Positions 1-8,866 of a stretch of 47,498 bases of DNA are shown one piece after another. The position numbers and the translations under genes were made by a program. Under the pieces are notes generated by a model. That model saw only the letters and a program-made list of their open reading frames with translations. It did not search any database and had not been told where the DNA came from. Source of the stretch: Ruminococcaceae bacterium UBA2854 (lineage in GTDB: Bacteria; Bacillota; Clostridia; Oscillospirales; Acutalibacteraceae); the NCBI GenBank assembly GCA_002350765.1, contig DEFK01000029.1:28681-76178 (forward strand), written 5' to 3'. Each line of letters opens with the position of its first letter. Position 1 is the stretch's first letter.

Positions 1-46
1 ATGACTAAGTACGGGGGATATGGATTTTTGATAGGAACGCTCACGA
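1..46. repeat. Dispersed GGGGGATATGGATT repeat, window-start copy
   Basis: The first 46 bases match positions 47397-47442 at all but about three positions, and partly match 3181-3210. It lies directly upstream of the ribosome binding site of the ATPase C gene. It belongs to a short intergenic repeat family with no coding capacity. The copy may be cut by the window edge. Confidence 0.75.
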
Positions 47-67
47 CAAACGAGGAGAATTAAAAAA

Positions 68-1093
68 ATGGCTACGAGTTATGCGGTGTTTACACGCGCA
101 AAAGCTAAATACGGAAAACGTCTAACGGAAAAAGACTATAAAGCGCTTTTGAACAGCGAGACGGTTTCCGATGTAATGACATATTTAAAATCGAATACAC
201 GATATATTGACGCGTTCGGCGAAGCGAATGAGCGCGGTATCAGGCGCGGACTTTTCGAGAACCTTTTACGCCAGTACCAGATCAACGAATTCGATGCTCT
301 CTGCCGTTATGAGTTAAGCGTCGGCGAGGATATCTCGCGTTATGTCGCGCATAAAACCGAGGTCAACGAGATCATAAGGATCCTTACAATGCTGAACTCC
401 AAGGAAAGCCGCGACTATAACTTTACCGTTCCCGCTCATATAGCTAAGAAAACCTCTATTAATCTTAACGCGCTCGCTAAGGCGGAGAACTACGAGCAGT
501 TTCTCGACGCGGTTAAAAATACGCGTTACAGCCCGATATTAAAAAAGCATAAGCCCGACGATAATTCGGCTATCCCCATCACCGAAATCGAAAACGAGCT
601 TTACAGAATTATTTATCTCGACTTATACAATGCGATTGAAGAGACAAATGAAACCGAGAAAAAGGATTTAACAAGCTTTCTCGATTCGATAATTGATTAC
701 AAGAATTTTCTTAATATAATTCGTTTAAAGAAATATTATAATGCTGACAATAAGCGTGTAAAAAGCTATATTATCCCCTTCGGCAGTCTAAAGCCGTCCG
801 ACATAGACGCGATGTGCAACGCCGAAACCGCCGAGGAGGTTTACGATATAATGTCCGAAACAAGGACGGGCAAGCTTATCGACAAGGTCGAATACGATAA
901 CCTCGACGAGCTCGAGGCAAAGGTAAAGTTCAAAAAGGCAAGGCATAATATGTATTTCTCCGCAAGCCCCACCACGGTTATGATTTCCTATATTATACTT
1001 TGCGAAATCGAGCTGCATAACCTTATTTGTATTATCGAGGGTACGAGGTACAACGTCGATAAGGAAATTATTAAACCGCTTTTAATCTACTGA
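68..1093 (+). CDS. ntpC: V-type ATP synthase subunit C
   Basis: The 341-aa product is the central-stalk cap subunit (AtpC/NtpC, eukaryotic d type). It sits between the rotor shaft and the c-ring of the membrane V/A-type ATPase. The length and the all-helical character fit the family, as do the N-terminal YAVFTRAKAKYGKRLT segment and the repeated ILTMLNSKESRDYNF-like helices. The ATG follows GAGGAG at about 53-58. It is the first gene of an eight-gene operon and is followed 39 nt later by subunit I. The order C-I-K-F-E-A-B-D is a clostridial-type variant. The operon promoter must lie outside the window, because only a repeat copy is seen upstream. Assignment rests on family resemblance and operon context. 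Confidence 0.92.
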   Translation: MATSYAVFTRAKAKYGKRLTEKDYKALLNSETVSDVMTYLKSNTRYIDAFGEANERGIRRGLFENLLRQYQINEFDALCRYELSVGEDISRYVAHKTEVNEIIRILTMLNSKESRDYNFTVPAHIAKKTSINLNALAKAENYEQFLDAVKNTRYSPILKKHKPDDNSAIPITEIENELYRIIYLDLYNAIEETNETEKKDLTSFLDSIIDYKNFLNIIRLKKYYNADNKRVKSYIIPFGSLKPSDIDAMCNAETAEEVYDIMSETRTGKLIDKVEYDNLDELEAKVKFKKARHNMYFSASPTTVMISYIILCEIELHNLICIIEGTRYNVDKEIIKPLLIY

Positions 1094-1132
1094 TTATTAT
1101 ATATTATTTTTTATATGAGGAGGTGATTTGAA

Positions 1133-3076
1133 TTGAGTGTAGAAAACATTAAAGCTTTCAGTATTATCGGCCACAAAAGCGTTCTTGACCAGGTATGTCT
1201 TATACTCGGAAAGTCGAAGATTTTCCAGCCCGACGAGGTAAGCACGTTCTACTCCAACGTAAACGGCTTTAACCGCGTTACCGCGCAGAATAAATACAGC
1301 GAGCCTATGTCGCGTATTTTAAACGCTATGAAAATCCTCTCGATCGAGCCGAGATATATCCATACTAAAAAACGTTTTAAACCCGACTACGAAACTATCG
1401 ACGAATACTCAAAAAGACTGATAGACAAAATCCAGGCTCTGGAAAACAAGCGTTCCGAGCTCCAGAAGGAGTACAACGAGTGTAAGCGCGCCAGAGAAGA
1501 AACAAGCCACTTTGTTTCGATCAACAGAAACATCGAGGAGCTTCTCGAAATGGAATATGTCAAGGCAGTTTTCGGTAGAATGCCAAAGGAAAACCTTAAA
1601 AAGCTCGGAACAGAGAATTTTAAGATGGACTATATAGAGTTTATCCCCTGTATGGAGGAGGGCCCGTATGTATGGGCGGCGTATTTCGTACCTGTTACAA
1701 TGTACGAAAAGGCGGAAAGACTTTTCTCTCGTCTGTATTTAGAAAAGAGTACGTTCGGAGAAATGGACGAATCTCCCGAAAAACGCTACCAGAGGTTAAA
1801 GGCAGACGTCGAAAAGCTGAAAGTAAAGCTCGACCAAATCAACGAGAAGCTTAAAAATTATTCTAAGGAAAAGGAAAAGAAAATCCTAAGCTACTATACA
1901 AAGGCGGCGGAATACAGCCTCTCCCTTACTATCCGAACTCACGCGCTGGAGCGAGGCGACAGCTTCTGTCTTACGGGCTGGGTATCGGAAACGGAAGCCG
2001 TTAGTATTAGAAAACAGCTCGAAAGCTTGGACAGCGTCGAGGTAAGCGTTACTAACGGAAACGACGAAAAAGATTTAAACCCGCCCGTAAAATTAAAGAA
2101 TATATTCTTAACACGTCCGTTCCAGTTCTATACCGAGATGTACGGCGTACCGAAATATAAAGAAATCGACCCGACCGCGTTTATCGCGATTACATATTTT
2201 ACGCTGTTCGGAATAATGTTCGGCGACGTCGGACACGGACTTTGCGTTATACTCGCGGGCGCGTTTATGTGGTTTAACCGAAAAATGGCGATAGGAAAAA
2301 TTCTTATGCCCTGCGGATTTTCGGGAATGATTTTCGGAGCGCTTTACGGAAGCGTGTTCGGATACGAAACGGGTATGGACTGGTTCTATAAGGGTATTCT
2401 CCATATGCAGGAAAAACCGATTGAGGTTATGAGCTCCGAATGGACGAGCCAAATACTTTTGTTCGCCGTCGGAATAGGTATGGCGCTGCTGTGCGTAGCG
2501 ATGCTTTTAAATATCTATACCTCAATACGGCAAGGCAATATAGGCAAGGCGGTATTCGATACAAGCGGATTTTTCGGACTTGTATTCTACGGAATGCTGT
2601 GCGCCGGTCTTGCGGGCTTGATGATATTCAACACAAACCTGTTCAGCGCGCCGTATATAGCCGTTATCGCAATCGCGTTTATTATAATATTCTTCAGAGA
2701 GCCTCTGTCGAAGCTCGTTAATAAAGAAAAGGATTGGAAACCCGAAAGCTGGGGCGGCTTCATTGTTGAGAACCTGTTCGAATCTATCGAAGTTCTTTTA
2801 AGCTATGTATCAAATACAATGAGCTTTTTAAGAGTAGCGGCGTTCGTACTCGTACACGCGGGTATGATGCAGGTTGTATTCACCCTCGCCGAAACGGCAG
2901 GTCCCGCGGCATACTACCCTGTAGTGGTTTTAGGAAACCTGCTTGTATGCGCGCTTGAGGCGCTGCTCGTATCAATTCAGGTATTAAGACTTGAGTATTA
3001 CGAGATGTTCAGCCGATTCTATTCGGGCGAAGGCAGACCGTACGAGCCCATTAAGCTCAGCTTAGTAAAAAATTAA
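1133..3076 (+). CDS. ntpI: V-type ATP synthase subunit I (stator a-like)
   Basis: The 647-aa stator subunit carries the ion half-channels and anchors the peripheral stalk. The N-terminal half (about 1-330) is soluble and contains coiled-coil stretches rich in K/E around residues 95-135 and 225-260. The C-terminal half has several membrane segments, beginning near FTLFGIMFGDVGHG, a family signature. The segment SYVSNTMSFLRVAAFVLVHAG carries the conserved Arg thought to face the c-ring glutamate. The start is TTG, chosen because a strong GAGGAGGTGA lies at 1117-1126 with good spacing. Downstream, 172 nt containing a repeat separate it from subunit K, the only large gap in the operon. Confidence 0.95.
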   Translation: MSVENIKAFSIIGHKSVLDQVCLILGKSKIFQPDEVSTFYSNVNGFNRVTAQNKYSEPMSRILNAMKILSIEPRYIHTKKRFKPDYETIDEYSKRLIDKIQALENKRSELQKEYNECKRAREETSHFVSINRNIEELLEMEYVKAVFGRMPKENLKKLGTENFKMDYIEFIPCMEEGPYVWAAYFVPVTMYEKAERLFSRLYLEKSTFGEMDESPEKRYQRLKADVEKLKVKLDQINEKLKNYSKEKEKKILSYYTKAAEYSLSLTIRTHALERGDSFCLTGWVSETEAVSIRKQLESLDSVEVSVTNGNDEKDLNPPVKLKNIFLTRPFQFYTEMYGVPKYKEIDPTAFIAITYFTLFGIMFGDVGHGLCVILAGAFMWFNRKMAIGKILMPCGFSGMIFGALYGSVFGYETGMDWFYKGILHMQEKPIEVMSSEWTSQILLFAVGIGMALLCVAMLLNIYTSIRQGNIGKAVFDTSGFFGLVFYGMLCAGLAGLMIFNTNLFSAPYIAVIAIAFIIIFFREPLSKLVNKEKDWKPESWGGFIVENLFESIEVLLSYVSNTMSFLRVAAFVLVHAGMMQVVFTLAETAGPAAYYPVVVLGNLLVCALEALLVSIQVLRLEYYEMFSRFYSGEGRPYEPIKLSLVKN

Positions 3077-3100
3077 AAAAAATATTCCAAATATTTTTTT

Positions 3101-3235
3101 AAAACCGTCCACGATTGACGTGAATAATAAATAAGATGAACATTTCCCAAGTATCCAAAACTTGACAGAGTTGCCGAGGTTCGGGGGATATAGATTCTAA
3201 ATAGGAACGTCATGATTGACGTGGACAATAAAAAA
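3101..3235. repeat. Intra-operon repeat insertion flanked by direct repeats
   Basis: A segment of about 77 bp (3131-3207) shares blocks with the window-end repeat: AAGATGAAC, TATCCAAAACT, TGACAG, GGGGGATAT and ATAGGAACG. It is flanked by similar copies of a 24-25 bp sequence (3106-3130 and 3208-3231) that share GATTGACGTG and AATAA. This looks like an insertion with a long duplicated flank between ATPase genes I and K. The region shows no open frame or convincing promoter. Confidence 0.6.
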
Positions 3236-3248
3236 AGGAGTTTTTATT

Positions 3249-3674
3249 ATGTTATTTAATGCTATTTTTATGATTGTACCTGTTGTACTTTTAATTTTAA
3301 CCGTAGTTCTTGCTACAAAAAGTTTTCAAAAAAAAGGTAACGCTAAGCGTTCCTTACTCTTACAGCTCGCGTCATTCGGCGCTGTAGCGTCATTCTGTTT
3401 AGTATGCCCTGTTATCGCTAACGCGGCGGGCGGTTCCGCTGCGGCGGCTTCTTTAGACCCTATCGCTAAGGGCTTACAGTATTTAGGAGCGGGACTTTCA
3501 ACAGGTATCGCTTGTATCGGCGGCGGTATCGCGGTTGGACACGGCGCTCCCGCGGCTATCGGAGCGGCGGCTGAGGATCCCAAGAACTTCGGTAAGGCTA
3601 TCATTTTCGTAGCGCTCGGCGAAGGTATCGCGCTTTACGGAATGCTTATTTCTATTCTTATCCTTAACGGTTAA
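3249..3674 (+). CDS. ntpK: V-type ATP synthase subunit K (rotor c-like)
   Basis: The 141-aa proteolipid forms the membrane rotor ring. There is an N-terminal hydrophobic helix (about 1-24), a second hydrophobic segment near FGAVASFCLVCPVIA, then a Gly-rich c-type hairpin. The last helix contains VALGEGIALYG, whose Glu is the expected ion-binding carboxylate. Only one such Glu-bearing hairpin is present, unlike the duplicated four-helix NtpK of Enterococcus. The start at 3249 is preferred over an upstream in-frame ATG because AAAAAAGGAG at 3231-3240 places it correctly. The Glu is followed by Gly-Ile rather than Thr/Ser, and the partner helix lacks the Gln typical of sodium sites, so proton coupling is the tentative guess. 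Confidence 0.9.
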   Translation: MLFNAIFMIVPVVLLILTVVLATKSFQKKGNAKRSLLLQLASFGAVASFCLVCPVIANAAGGSAAAASLDPIAKGLQYLGAGLSTGIACIGGGIAVGHGAPAAIGAAAEDPKNFGKAIIFVALGEGIALYGMLISILILNG

Positions 3675-3676
3675 TT

Positions 3677-3985
3677 ATGAAGTATTATCTAATAAGCGAT
3701 AATGTTGATACCCAGATGGGTATGAGGCTCGCGGGCATAGAGGGTGTAGTAGTACACTCCGAGGAGCATATCAGAGAGGAGCTTTTAAAGGCTATGGACA
3801 ACCCCGAAATCGCGGTTATCCTTATGACTGAAACGCTCGTATCCAAGTGTCCCGACCTTATATATGAATTAAAGCTCAACAGAAAGCGTCCGCTTATAGT
3901 GGAAATCCCCGACCGTCACGGTAACGGAAGAACCGCGGACAGTATTACGAAATACGTCCAGGAAGCTATAGGCGTTAAGCTGTAA
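3677..3985 (+). CDS. ntpF: V-type ATP synthase subunit F
   Basis: The 102-aa central-stalk subunit F binds subunit D in the rotor shaft. Family features are the N-terminal MKYYLISDNVDTQMGMRLAG strand-loop-helix, the middle EIAVILMTE strand and a final amphipathic helix. The ATG lies 2 nt after the stop of subunit K with a poor upstream ribosome site, so translational coupling to K is likely. Length is normal for this compact Rossmann-like protein. Its position between K and E is typical of V-type operons in Firmicutes. Confidence 0.92.
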   Translation: MKYYLISDNVDTQMGMRLAGIEGVVVHSEEHIREELLKAMDNPEIAVILMTETLVSKCPDLIYELKLNRKRPLIVEIPDRHGNGRTADSITKYVQEAIGVKL

Positions 3986-3996
3986 AGAGGTAAAGT

Positions 3997-4593
3997 ATGA
4001 TTAATGAAAACAGTAAATCAGGCAAATTCTCTGAGGCTATAAAAAGATTTAACGAAGAAGAGAGAGCTAAGGTTATAGCCGAGCTCGAGGAAAAGAAGAA
4101 AGAGGCTATTTCAGAAGCCGAGCAAAGCGCTAAATACGAAGCGGATAGGTATGTACAAAAGCTTATCTCCGCCAAGAAATCCGAGATCACGGGTAAATAC
4201 GCGGTTAAGAATTTAGAAGCTCAGGGCGAGCTTTTTAAAGCGAGAGATAAAATGGTAAAAGAAATTTTTACCCGCTGCGAAAAGGAGCTTTCGGACTATT
4301 CCGAAACACCCGAGTACAAGGAAAAGCTTATCGGCTACGCCCGTGAAATCGCTTCTGCGTTCGAGGGTAAAAGCTGTACTCTCTACGTTAAAAACGACGA
4401 CCTTAAATTTGAGAATGATATTAAATCCGTATTTGAAGGCGAGGTTAAAGTTGAAGGTGATATCTCTATCCGCATCGGCGGAATCAGGGGATTTTGCGAC
4501 GAGTTGAAGCTTGTAGCCGACAACACTCTCGACAGCAAGCTCGACAGTAAGAAAAGCTGGTTTGTTGAAAACGCGGATTTAAAAATCAGCTGA
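3997..4593 (+). CDS. ntpE: V-type ATP synthase subunit E
   Basis: The 198-aa peripheral-stalk subunit pairs with a second stalk protein to hold the A3B3 head against rotation. The N-terminal half (about 10-95) is a charged, Ala/Glu/Lys-rich coiled coil. The C-terminal half is a small alpha/beta domain ending in a segment with SIRIGGIRGFCDEL, which matches the family's conserved Gly-rich region. The start is set by AAGAGGT about 7 nt upstream, and the gene lies 11 nt after subunit F. No separate gene for the other stalk partner (subunit G/H) is seen; the long coiled regions of subunit I are not a substitute. Confidence 0.88.
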   Translation: MINENSKSGKFSEAIKRFNEEERAKVIAELEEKKKEAISEAEQSAKYEADRYVQKLISAKKSEITGKYAVKNLEAQGELFKARDKMVKEIFTRCEKELSDYSETPEYKEKLIGYAREIASAFEGKSCTLYVKNDDLKFENDIKSVFEGEVKVEGDISIRIGGIRGFCDELKLVADNTLDSKLDSKKSWFVENADLKIS

Positions 4594-4610
4594 TTAAGTG
4601 AGATGAAATT

Positions 4611-6362
4611 ATGGAAAATAAAGTAATTTATGGTATAAACGGCCCTGTAATTACGGTAAAAGGCCCTACCGAGTTCAAGATGATGGAGATGGTACACGTC
4701 GGCAAGGAGAACCTTGTAGGCGAGATTATCGGCGTTACCGACGAATACACCACCGTCCAGGTTTACGAGGAGACTACAGGGCTTAAACCCGGCGACCCGA
4801 TTACAGGCACGGGCAATCCGATGAACGTGCTTTTAGGTCCCGGTATAATTGATAATATTTTCGACGGAATCGAACGTCCGCTTAAAGCTATCGAGGAGGA
4901 GTCGGGCGCGTTTATCAGCCGCGGCTCGCAGGTTAACCCACTCGACGACGAAAAGCTCTGGGACGTTACGCTAAAGGTTAAAGCCGGCGATAAGTTAAAG
5001 GGCGGCGAGATTTACGCCGTTATCCCCGAAACCGCGATAATCGAGCACAGACTTATGGTACCTCCCGCTTTATCGGGAGAAATCGTCGAGGTTAAGCCCG
5101 ACGGTAAATATAAGCTGTTCGACACGGTAGCGGTGTTAAAGGACGAACTCGGAGTTGAGCATGACTTAACGCTCTGCCAGAAATGGCCTATCCGTTACTC
5201 GCGTCCGATTGAGGACAGGCTCTCCACCACCGTTCCGCTTATTACGGGACAGCGTGTTATGGATACGATGTTCCCTATCGCCAAGGGCGGTACAGCGGCT
5301 ATCCCAGGAGGCTTTGGTACGGGTAAGACTATGAACCAGCACCAGCTCGCTAAATGGTGCGACGCTGATATCATCGTATACGTAGGCTGCGGAGAACGCG
5401 GTAACGAGATGTCGCAGGTACTCGAGGAGTTCTCGGAGCTTATCGACCCGAAGTCGGGACGTCCGATGACCGACCGTACCGTGCTTATAGCCAACACCTC
5501 GAATATGCCTGTAGCGGCGCGTGAGGCGTCTATCTATACGGGAATTACGCTCGCCGAATACTATCGCGATATGGGTTACGACGTAGCTATTATGGCGGAC
5601 TCCACATCACGTTGGGCGGAGGCGTTACGAGAGATTTCGGGACGACTTGAGGAAATGCCCGCGGAGGAAGGCTTCCCCGCGTATCTCCCCTCCCGACTCG
5701 CGGAATTCTACGAGCGCGCGGGCAGAGTTAAAACCCTCTCCCACGACAGCGGCTCGGTAACGATTATCGGCGCGGTATCGCCGCAGGGCTCGGACTTCTC
5801 GGAGCCCGTTACCCAGAACACCAAGAGATTTACGCGCGTATTCTGGGCACTTGATAAGGCTCTCGCTTACGCGAGACACTACCCCGCCATTAACTGGATG
5901 GATTCCTACAGCGAGTATTTCAACGACTTAGACCCGTGGTTCAACGAGCATTTAGGGCCCGATTTCGTTGAATACAGAACGAGAATTTCCGCGTTATTGC
6001 AGGAAGAAAGCTCGCTTATGGAAATCGTAAAGCTTATAGGCTCGGACGTACTCCCCGACGACCAGAAGCTCGTTATCGAAACGGCTAAGACAATACGAGT
6101 AGGCTTCTTACAGCAGAACGCGTTCCACTCGGAGGATACGTACGTACCGCTTGAAAAGCAGATGAAAATGATGAAGGTTATTCTTCATCTTTACGACAGA
6201 GCCCGCGAGGTTATCGCTAAGGAAATACCGATTTCAACGCTGTTAAGCCTCGGTATTTTCGACAAGCTCAGCAAAATGAAATACGACATTCCGAACGATA
6301 AGCTCGAAATGTTTGATGATTACAATAAAGAAATCGACGAAAAAATTGACAAAATTCTTTAA
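4611..6362 (+). CDS. ntpA: V-type ATP synthase catalytic subunit A
   Basis: The 583-aa catalytic subunit binds and hydrolyses or makes ATP. The Walker A loop GGFGTGKT is at residues 233-240 with Lys239. It is followed by YVGCGERGNEM, whose Glu is the catalytic carboxylate region, and by MADSTSRWAEALRE. The bulge domain specific to A subunits occupies roughly 115-185. The length is typical (about 580-600 aa). A weak ribosome site lies upstream and subunit E ends 17 nt before, so coupling is likely. Subunit B follows after 14 nt. Identity is essentially certain from the motifs. Confidence 0.98.
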   Translation: MENKVIYGINGPVITVKGPTEFKMMEMVHVGKENLVGEIIGVTDEYTTVQVYEETTGLKPGDPITGTGNPMNVLLGPGIIDNIFDGIERPLKAIEEESGAFISRGSQVNPLDDEKLWDVTLKVKAGDKLKGGEIYAVIPETAIIEHRLMVPPALSGEIVEVKPDGKYKLFDTVAVLKDELGVEHDLTLCQKWPIRYSRPIEDRLSTTVPLITGQRVMDTMFPIAKGGTAAIPGGFGTGKTMNQHQLAKWCDADIIVYVGCGERGNEMSQVLEEFSELIDPKSGRPMTDRTVLIANTSNMPVAAREASIYTGITLAEYYRDMGYDVAIMADSTSRWAEALREISGRLEEMPAEEGFPAYLPSRLAEFYERAGRVKTLSHDSGSVTIIGAVSPQGSDFSEPVTQNTKRFTRVFWALDKALAYARHYPAINWMDSYSEYFNDLDPWFNEHLGPDFVEYRTRISALLQEESSLMEIVKLIGSDVLPDDQKLVIETAKTIRVGFLQQNAFHSEDTYVPLEKQMKMMKVILHLYDRAREVIAKEIPISTLLSLGIFDKLSKMKYDIPNDKLEMFDDYNKEIDEKIDKIL

Positions 6363-6376
6363 GGAGACGACACACT

Positions 6377-7783
6377 ATGTTAATTGATTATGTAGGCGTT
6401 AAGGAAATTAACGGCTCGCTTATAGTTATCGACGGCGTAAAAGGCGTTTCCAACGAGGAAATTGTCGATATACGCCTTGAGGACGGCACTGTAAGACAAG
6501 GCAGAGTTGTCCAGATTGAGGGCGAGAGAATCGTAGTTCAGGTATTCGAGGGTACAAGAAATATAAGCCTTGTAAACGCTAAGACAAGACTTACGGGTCA
6601 TCCGATGGAGCAGGCGTTATCGCCCGAGATTATCGGACGTGTACTCGACGGCGCGGGAAGACCGATTGACGGCTTAGGCGATATTTTCCCCGAAAAGCGC
6701 GCCAATATCAACGGTACGCCGATAAACCCCGTATCCCGCGTATACCCCACCAACTATATCAATACAGGTATTTCAACCATAGATACACTTATTACGCTTA
6801 TCCGCGGACAGAAGCTCCCGATATTCTCGGGCTCGGGTATGAAGCACAATGATTTAGCCGTACAGATTGTACGTCAGGCAAGAATCACGGGCGCTACCGA
6901 GGACAACTTCTGCGTAGTATTCGCGGCTATGGGCGTCCAGAAGGACGTTGCCGAATACTTCAGAAAAAGCTTCGAGGAAAGCGGAGTTCTTTCCCACGTT
7001 GTAATGCTTTTAAACCTTTCCAACGATCCGATTATCGAGAGAACACTTACGCCGAGATGCGCGCTCACAATCGCCGAGTACCTCGCGTTCGACCTCGATA
7101 TGCACGTGCTCGTTATTATGACGGATATGACGTCCTACGCCGAGGCGCTTCGAGAGTTCTCGTCCTCCAAGGGTGAGATCCCGGGACGTAAGGGCTACCC
7201 TGGTTACCTCTATTCCGACTTCGCTTCTTTATACGAAAGAGCGGGTATGATCAAGGGACACGAGGGTTCGGTAACACAGATTCCGATTCTTACGATGCCG
7301 AACGACGATATTACACATCCTATCCCCGACCTTACGGGTTATATTACGGAAGGTCAGATTACGCTCGACCGAAGCTTACAGGGACAGGGCTATTATCCGC
7401 CCGTATCGGTACTTCCGTCGCTTTCGCGACTTATGAAGGACGGTATCGGCGAGGGCTTTACAAGAGCCGACCATCAGGCGCTCGCGAACCAGCTCTTCGC
7501 TTCTTACGCTAAGGTTATCGACGCGCGCTCGCTTGCTTCAGTTATCGGCGAGGAGGAGCTCTCTCCTATCGACAAGAAGTATATCGAGTTCGGTAAGCAG
7601 TTCGAGCAAAGATTTGTAAACCAGGGCTTTAACGAGAACCGCGATATTACCGAGAGCTTAGACCTCGGCTGGGAGTTACTTTCCATATTACCGAGAAGCG
7701 AGCTCGACCGTGTAGACGACGAGATACTCGATATGATTATTAAGTCGAGAGAAAAAAATAAGCCGCAGAACGCGATTCACTAA
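6377..7783 (+). CDS. ntpB: V-type ATP synthase regulatory subunit B
   Basis: The 468-aa non-catalytic nucleotide-binding subunit alternates with A in the head. It has the beta-barrel N-terminus and a central domain in which the P-loop is degenerate (IFSGSGMKHNDLA), as expected for B subunits. Downstream come the conserved VIMTDMTSYAEALRE and GYPGYLYSDFA segments. AAGGAGA at about 6361-6367 supports the ATG at 6377. Length and motif order are normal. It is the seventh gene of the operon. Confidence 0.97.
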   Translation: MLIDYVGVKEINGSLIVIDGVKGVSNEEIVDIRLEDGTVRQGRVVQIEGERIVVQVFEGTRNISLVNAKTRLTGHPMEQALSPEIIGRVLDGAGRPIDGLGDIFPEKRANINGTPINPVSRVYPTNYINTGISTIDTLITLIRGQKLPIFSGSGMKHNDLAVQIVRQARITGATEDNFCVVFAAMGVQKDVAEYFRKSFEESGVLSHVVMLLNLSNDPIIERTLTPRCALTIAEYLAFDLDMHVLVIMTDMTSYAEALREFSSSKGEIPGRKGYPGYLYSDFASLYERAGMIKGHEGSVTQIPILTMPNDDITHPIPDLTGYITEGQITLDRSLQGQGYYPPVSVLPSLSRLMKDGIGEGFTRADHQALANQLFASYAKVIDARSLASVIGEEELSPIDKKYIEFGKQFEQRFVNQGFNENRDITESLDLGWELLSILPRSELDRVDDEILDMIIKSREKNKPQNAIH

Positions 7784-7807
7784 CAACACTCTACAAAGAG
7801 GGATTTT

Positions 7808-8419
7808 ATGGCAATTCAGGCAGTACCCACCAAGGGTAATTTAATGAATACAAAAAAATCATTAACGCTCGCCAAAATGGGCTTTGAGCTTATGGATAAG
7901 AAGCGTAATATTCTTATCCGTGAGATGATGGCGCTTATTGACAAGGCGAACGAGATTCAGGGGAAAATCGACGACGCTTACGCCGAGGCGTATTTCGCGC
8001 TGCAGACCGCGAATATCGTACATGGATATTGCTCGGAGATCAGTAAGACTATCCCCGTAGAAACCTCGCTCACGCTCGATTACCGCTCCGTTATGGGGGT
8101 TGAGATTCCGATAGTAAGGATGGACGCTCCCGACAGGAGCAAGCTGCATTTCGGACTTAATACCACGGGCACGGCGCTCGATAACGCCTTTCAGAAATTC
8201 ACCGAGGTTAAGATACTTACAGTCCAGCTCGCGGAAATCGAGAACAGCGTTTACCGACTTGCCGACGCAATCAAGAAAACTCAAAAACGCGCCAACGCGC
8301 TTAAAAACATTATGATACCGAGGTTTGAGGAAACCGTTAAATTCATCACGGACGCTCTCGACGAAAAGGACAGAGAGGAGTTCACGAGAATGAAGGTTAT
8401 CAAAAGGCAGAAGCAGTAG
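7808..8419 (+). CDS. ntpD: V-type ATP synthase subunit D
   Basis: The 203-aa rotor shaft subunit forms a long antiparallel coiled coil that penetrates the A3B3 head. Family features are the N-terminal VPTKGNLMNTKKSLTLAKMG, the following helix DKKRNILIREMM, and the C-terminal helix RANALKNIMIPRFEETVKF. An AGAGGG site precedes the ATG. It is the last recognised gene of the ATPase operon. The sequence downstream is a repeat island followed by a terminator hairpin. Confidence 0.96.
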   Translation: MAIQAVPTKGNLMNTKKSLTLAKMGFELMDKKRNILIREMMALIDKANEIQGKIDDAYAEAYFALQTANIVHGYCSEISKTIPVETSLTLDYRSVMGVEIPIVRMDAPDRSKLHFGLNTTGTALDNAFQKFTEVKILTVQLAEIENSVYRLADAIKKTQKRANALKNIMIPRFEETVKFITDALDEKDREEFTRMKVIKRQKQ

Positions 8420-8800
8420 GCAGTGCGCAGTGGACAGTGAGCAGTGAGCAGTGGTAAGTGGTAAGCGTAACAGTGTTAGGTCAGCACATCGGTAAGTGTA
8501 TAGTGTCAACTAAAAAAGTGGTAAAGCGAAACAAGCAAACGCCACCTCATCACCGTAGGGGCGGACTTCCACGTCCGCCCGTGATACGTTAGTCGTTCGT
8601 ATTCGAAAACTTCCTCCTGCCGATGGCAGGAATATGGCGGTTATGTATAATCGTTTCGCTCCCGCGAAAGGATAGGGCAAATACGTTTGGTAAAGTGCCT
8701 CGGGCGGAGTCGGAGCTCCGCCCCTACCCTCACAACTGCTCACTGACCACTGAGAACTGACTACTGAGAACTGTGAACTATCAACTATCAACTATCAACT
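8420..8800. repeat. Composite palindromic repeat island, copy A
   Basis: This 380-bp non-coding stretch has three nested parts. The left arm (about 8421-8465) is built of CAGTG/GTGAGCAG-like units. The middle (8554-8727) is a 174-bp element whose ends read CGTAGGGGCGG and CCGCCCCTAC. The right arm (about 8731-8800) is built of ACTGAGAACTGAC and ATCAACT units, roughly the reverse complement of the left arm. The core from 8581 to 8680 closely resembles 27803-27892. Short open frames through it (for example with GRGGAPTPPE) are translation shadows of the repeat. Confidence 0.8.
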
Positions 8801-8834
8801 AAAAAATACCCGTTCGATTGAACGGGTATTTTTT
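8801..8834. terminator. Bidirectional intrinsic terminator
   Basis: The stem ATACCCGTTC / GAACGGGTAT is flanked by an A-run on the left and a T-run on the right. It can therefore stop the ATPase operon from the left and the minus-strand LRR gene from the right. Confidence 0.85.
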
Positions 8835-8866
8835 ATTTTTGGCGTGATTGACAGCGGAAATCCCCG

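Noticed and set aside
7862..8509. 215-codon minus-strand frame
   Set aside because: Antisense shadow of subunit D, extended through the arm repeat.
8510..8791. Minus-strand frame in the repeat island
   Set aside because: It is composed entirely of repeat copy A, with no independent start signal.
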